Source: Modestobacter sp. (GTDB taxonomy: Bacteria; Actinomycetota; Actinomycetes; Mycobacteriales; Geodermatophilaceae). Taken from it: a stretch of 9,984 bases of DNA. A model generated the notes under the pieces. It worked only from the letters and a program-made list of their open reading frames with translations, was not told where the DNA came from and ran no database searches. The position numbers and the translations under genes were made by a program. Positions 7,299-9,984 of this stretch are shown here, in pieces. Location: the NCBI GenBank assembly GCA_025966175.1, contig JAOPVN010000404.1, forward strand, positions 1-9,984. Direction: 5' to 3'. The stretch's first letter is position 1. The number at the start of each line of letters is the position of its first letter.

Positions 7299-9047
7299 TC
7301 AGGACCAGTCGACCCCGCCCCAGCGGAGCCCGGAGTACTCGACGCCGCCCCAGCGGAGCCCGGCCCAGTCGATCCCGCCCCAGCGGAGTCCGCCCCAGCG
7401 GAGCCCGGAGTAGTCGACCCCGCCCCAGCGGAGCCCACCCCAGCGGAGCCCGGCCCAGTCGGCCCCACCCCAGCGGAGCCCGGACCAGTTCGTGCGGTTC
7501 CGGATGCCGGCCGCGACCTTGGCGGAGTCGAAGGCCCGACCGCGGGCGTCGACCTCACCGGTGATCGTCTTGCCGTTGACGATCGCGTGGACCGAACCAC
7601 GGGCGGCCTCGAGAGAGCCCAGACCGGTTGCCTTCTGCCAGTTCTGCTGGGCGTCGGCCGGCGCCGGCGCGGTGGAGGCGGCGGCCAGGTCGATCAGGCC
7701 CGAGCCCTGCAGCGTGACCGGTGCGCCGGGCACCGGCTGCGCCGTGCGGGTCAGCAGCGCTTTCACCTGGTCGGGGGTGAGGCCCGGGCGCTGCGAGAGC
7801 AGCAGGGCGGCGGCGCCGGAGACCACGGCGGCGGCCTGGGAGGTGCCGCTGCCCCGGAACAGCCGGTCCCCGATGCGGGCAGCGGGGTACTGGGTGTCCA
7901 GGTACGACCCGGGGTCCCGGAGGGTGACCACGCGGTCGCCGGGTGCCATCAGGTCCGGGTTGCGCACGCCGTCGCCACTGTTGGAGAACGAGGAGACGAC
8001 GTCGTCGGCCGTGGTGGCCGTGCCGTTGGCGTTGTTGCTGCCGACCGCGATCACGTACGGGTCGATGGCCGGGTCGTCCAGCCGTCCGCTGGTGTTTCCC
8101 TGGTTGCCTGCGGCCACCACCACGACGACCCCGGCGTGCCAGGCCTGCTCGGCCGCGTAGGCCAGCGGGTCGAGCACGTAGCTCTGCAGACCGTCGGTCC
8201 CGAACGACATGTTCAGCACCCGGACGTTCAGCCCGTTCTTGCGGCCGTTCGCCACGACCCAGTCGATCGCGGCGATCGCCTGGGAGACGTCGGTCTGCCC
8301 CTGCGCGTCGGCCACCTTGATGCTGACGATGCGGGCGTCCGGGGCCATCCCGATGAAGTCGGAGGTGTTCCCCGGGTACGGCGCAGCGGCCGCGGAGTCC
8401 CGCCCGGCGATGATCCCGGCCATCGCGGTGCCGTGGCCGTAGGTGTCCAGGTTCTTGGCCGACGTCGACGCCTCGGGTGTGAGGTCGGGCCCATGGACGA
8501 CCTTCCCGGCCGCCTGCAGGCCGTCGACCGGGACCACCCCGGAGTCGATGACGGCGACGTCGACACCTTGTCCGGTGGCGCCGGCGTCCCACATGTCCGC
8601 GGCCCCGGTGACCTGGTTGGCCAGGGTGTAGAGCGACCCGCTCTGGGCGACCTGGCCGGTGACGTCGGCGTCGGACAGCGACAGCCCGGCGTTCTCGGTG
8701 ACCGAGAGGATCCCGGGCACGGTGCGCAGCACGGCCAGCCGGTCGGCCGGCACCGTGGCGCTGAAGCCGTCGATGATGCCGAGCGGCTCCTCCACGGTGC
8801 CGCCGAGGGCGGACACCGCCTGCTCAGGACCCTGCCCGGCGCCCGCGCCCTCGCGGACGATCACCGACACGGGTTCGGTGGGGGCGTCCGTCGACGCCTG
8901 TGCCGCCATGGGGGCGGCTGCGCCCATCGCCACGGCCGCGGTGGTCGCGATCGTCATGATCCGGCGCGCCCACACCGACGACCCGCCTGGCGTTCCGTCG
9001 GGCTCGAACCCAGCTGTAGGTGCTCGCCCGCTCTTCCTCATACCCAC
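7299..9047 (-). CDS. Secreted S8 (subtilisin-family) serine protease with Trp-rich pentapeptide-repeat tail
   Basis: Predicted extracellular serine endopeptidase of 582 residues. The N-terminus has basic residues (RR at 28-29), a hydrophobic core and an AQA-S site near 49-52, a plausible signal peptide. Residues about 58-122 resemble an I9 propeptide that would chaperone and inhibit the enzyme. The catalytic domain (about 150-455) has Asp168 in AVIDSG, His205 in YGHGTAMAG, oxyanion Asn315 in VAAGNQGN and Ser403 in GSGTSQAAA, so it should be active. A short region (about 470-519, containing GSLEAARGS) leads into the tail of tandem pentads (520-582) that ends at the stop codon. No sortase motif or membrane anchor is seen. 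The GTG at 9047 is chosen because AGGAGG lies nine bases upstream; the ATG two codons later is the alternative. It is divergent from the LysR gene, and its transcript probably ends at the hairpin at 7226-7287. Substrate unknown. Confidence 0.93.
   Translation of the reverse strand: MGMRKSGRAPTAGFEPDGTPGGSSVWARRIMTIATTAAVAMGAAAPMAAQASTDAPTEPVSVIVREGAGAGQGPEQAVSALGGTVEEPLGIIDGFSATVPADRLAVLRTVPGILSVTENAGLSLSDADVTGQVAQSGSLYTLANQVTGAADMWDAGATGQGVDVAVIDSGVVPVDGLQAAGKVVHGPDLTPEASTSAKNLDTYGHGTAMAGIIAGRDSAAAAPYPGNTSDFIGMAPDARIVSIKVADAQGQTDVSQAIAAIDWVVANGRKNGLNVRVLNMSFGTDGLQSYVLDPLAYAAEQAWHAGVVVVVAAGNQGNTSGRLDDPAIDPYVIAVGSNNANGTATTADDVVSSFSNSGDGVRNPDLMAPGDRVVTLRDPGSYLDTQYPAARIGDRLFRGSGTSQAAAVVSGAAALLLSQRPGLTPDQVKALLTRTAQPVPGAPVTLQGSGLIDLAAASTAPAPADAQQNWQKATGLGSLEAARGSVHAIVNGKTITGEVDARGRAFDSAKVAAGIRNRTNWSGLRWGGADWAGLRWGGLRWGGVDYSGLRWGGLRWGGIDWAGLRWGGVEYSGLRWGGVDWS
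7302..7490 (-). repeat. Array of 15-base repeats encoding [R/D/E]-[W/Y]-[G/A/S]-G-[L/V/I/A] pentads
   Basis: This is the last part of the protease gene. Residues 520-579 are twelve gapless pentads and 580-582 (DWS) start a thirteenth. An aromatic residue falls at every fifth position from 521 to 581 (eleven Trp, two Tyr), followed by a small residue, Gly and an aliphatic residue. RWGG occurs seven times. The residue before the aromatic is Arg (seven times), Asp/Glu (five) or Asn (one). At the DNA level the plus strand repeats CCCCAGCGGAG seven times, so the array could change length by slippage. Confidence 0.9.
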
Positions 9048-9056
9048 GTCGATCTC

Positions 9057-9062
9057 CCTCCT
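9057..9062 (-). promoter_or_regulatory. Shine-Dalgarno of the S8 protease
   Basis: AGGAGG on the minus strand, nine bases before the GTG at 9047 and fifteen before the ATG at 9041. The spacing favours the GTG as the start. Confidence 0.65.
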
Positions 9063-9252
9063 GTCATGTCACTGCTGTGTGGGGGAGGTGGGCACGCACG
9101 ACAGCACCGCCGCCGGCGACGACGGTGGGATGCTTGCTGTGCACGAGTGCTCCTCGCGGTCCCCGGCAGCGGCCCCCGAGTGAGGGCACGGTGAAGGGAT
9201 CGGCATGGCGCGCCGTCCTTTTCATCACGCATTTCCGCTGCGGCCTATCGAC

Positions 9253-9257
9253 GGAGG
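9253..9257 (+). promoter_or_regulatory. Shine-Dalgarno of the LysR-family gene
   Basis: GGAGG with nine bases before the GTG at 9267. An ATG at 9260 is closer but lies in another frame that does not read as a LysR protein, so the GTG is the real start. Confidence 0.65.
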
Positions 9258-9266
9258 CGATGGCTC

Positions 9267-9984
9267 GTGGAGCTGCGCCAACTCGAACAGTTCCTCGCCG
9301 TGGTGGAAGCAGGGTCGTTCACCGGAGCCGCCGCGCATCTCTACATGGCGCAGTCGAGCCTGTCGGCGTCACTCCTGGCACTCGAACGGGAGCTCGGGAC
9401 GGTCCTGTTCGTCCGCGGGCGACGCGGCGCCGAGCTCACCGACGCCGGCCGCGCACTCGTCGGGCCGGCCCGAGCGGCGATCGACGGCATCGATCAGGCG
9501 CGCGACGCCGTTGCCGAGGTCAAAGGCCTGCTCCGCGGCTCGGTCCGGGTCGGGACCGTCGCCGTTCCCAGGAGCATCGACGTGGTCGTGACGATCCGGC
9601 AGTTCCGGAAGAGGCACCCGGGTGTGCAGGTGCACGTCCTGCACGACGGTGCGAAGGACCTCGTCCGGCTCGTCGCCGAGGGACAGGTGGATCTCGCCAT
9701 CACGCCCCTGACTCATCGCACGAGTCCTGCGTTGCGGTTCGAACCGGTGGTGAGCACGCCGCTGGACGTGGTCTGCCCCGCAGGACACCGGCTGGGCGGG
9801 GCGCACGACGTGGACGTGCGTGACCTTCTCGACGAGGAGATCATCGACCTGCCTCGGGGGTGGTGGGTGCGCGACCTGTTCGATCACATGCTCGAGGAAC
9901 GCGACCTGCGCAGGCAGGTGCGGCTCGAGGTCGACGAGTGGTTCGGCGTCCTGGCCATGGTGCAGCGCGGAATGGGCATCTCCT
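9267..9984 (+). CDS. LysR-family transcriptional regulator, 3' end cut by the window
   Basis: The first 239 codons are present with no stop before the window edge; LysR proteins are usually about 300 residues, so some 60 are missing. The GTG at 9267 gives the classic N-terminus VELRQLEQFLAVVEAGSF. The winged helix-turn-helix (about 1-60) shows AAAHLYMAQSSLSASLLALE, the recognition-helix region, then RGAELTDAGRAL. A linker helix leads into a periplasmic-binding-protein-like effector domain from about residue 90 (GSVRVGTVA, then HPGVQVHV and EGQVDLAITP). Such proteins bind DNA as tetramers and respond to a small metabolite, which cannot be named here. It is transcribed divergently from the S8 protease, 219 bases away. 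LysR regulators often control a divergent neighbour and themselves, so the protease is a candidate target by inference only. Confidence 0.92.
   Translation, partial: MELRQLEQFLAVVEAGSFTGAAAHLYMAQSSLSASLLALERELGTVLFVRGRRGAELTDAGRALVGPARAAIDGIDQARDAVAEVKGLLRGSVRVGTVAVPRSIDVVVTIRQFRKRHPGVQVHVLHDGAKDLVRLVAEGQVDLAITPLTHRTSPALRFEPVVSTPLDVVCPAGHRLGGAHDVDVRDLLDEEIIDLPRGWWVRDLFDHMLEERDLRRQVRLEVDEWFGVLAMVQRGMGIS

Larger units (their letters stand above)
9048..9266. promoter_or_regulatory. Divergent intergenic region between S8 protease and LysR regulator
   Basis: These 219 bases must hold the promoters of both divergent genes. I cannot point to convincing -35/-10 boxes. Visible features are an imperfect dyad CACCG/CGGTG (9105-9109 with 9123-9127), a perfect 8-base palindrome GGCGCGCC (9207-9214), two adjacent TGACA repeats on the minus strand (within 9062-9072), and a locally A/T-richer patch around 9217-9236. 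Any of these could bind a regulator. No T-N11-A LysR box stands out clearly. Confidence 0.4.

Noticed and set aside
7127..7600. Minus-strand frame encoding Gly/Pro/Ser/Ala repeats, looking like a collagen-like protein
   Set aside because: It is the protease repeat array read in another frame. The 15-base unit makes any frame repetitive, and the frame continues into non-coding DNA past the protease stop.
7587..9194. Long plus-strand open frame opposite the protease
   Set aside because: Composition is His/Arg/Gly-rich and no motif is visible, while the minus strand has an intact catalytic triad, signal peptide and RBS.
9207..9214. GGCGCGCC palindrome as a specific operator
   Set aside because: An eight-base G/C palindrome is expected by chance fairly often in DNA this GC-rich. 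It is noted within the intergenic feature only.
9205..9591. Plus-strand ATG frame overlapping the LysR start
   Set aside because: It gives Ser/Arg-rich sequence without domains, while the frame from the GTG at 9267 gives a textbook LysR N-terminus with a well-placed RBS.

Overview
The window is very GC-rich by eye, with G or C at nearly every third codon position, and gene starts alternate between ATG and GTG. Together with the protein families seen, this points to a high-GC actinobacterium. Geodermatophilaceae or a related group is a plausible guess, but it is an inference from style and not from a marker gene. I see no tRNA, rRNA, CRISPR array, transposase or phage gene, so this looks like ordinary chromosome.

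Positions 1-7130 form a cyclic-di-GMP cluster of three genes. On the left, plus strand, is an 850-residue membrane protein with a multi-pass sensor, a GAF domain, GGDEF (diguanylate cyclase) and EAL (c-di-GMP phosphodiesterase). Facing it on the minus strand are two genes in series. The first is a 903-residue protein of the same overall architecture (7130 to 4419). Eighty-three bases later comes a soluble 485-residue GAF-PAS-GGDEF protein (4335 to 2878). The two large proteins are full-length paralogs that share a membrane input domain I cannot match to a named family. They differ in fine detail: the left one lacks the c-di-GMP inhibitory I-site, and the right one has Ala in place of the Asp of the EAL-domain KID motif.

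Positions 7299-9047 (minus strand) encode a secreted subtilisin-type (S8) serine protease with signal peptide, I9-like propeptide, complete catalytic residues and an unusual C-terminal tail. The tail is twelve and a half tandem pentapeptides, each with Trp or Tyr at the same position. Two strong inverted repeats lie between this gene and the downstream GGDEF-EAL gene and probably separate their transcripts.

Positions 9267-9984 (plus strand) hold the first 239 codons of a LysR-family regulator cut by the window end. It is divergent from the protease across a 219-base gap, the usual layout for a LysR regulator and its target, so control of the protease is a testable guess.

The intergenic stretches are all under 300 bases. 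Overall the window reads as a c-di-GMP signalling locus beside a surface or secreted protease unit. A functional link between the two is not shown by the sequence.
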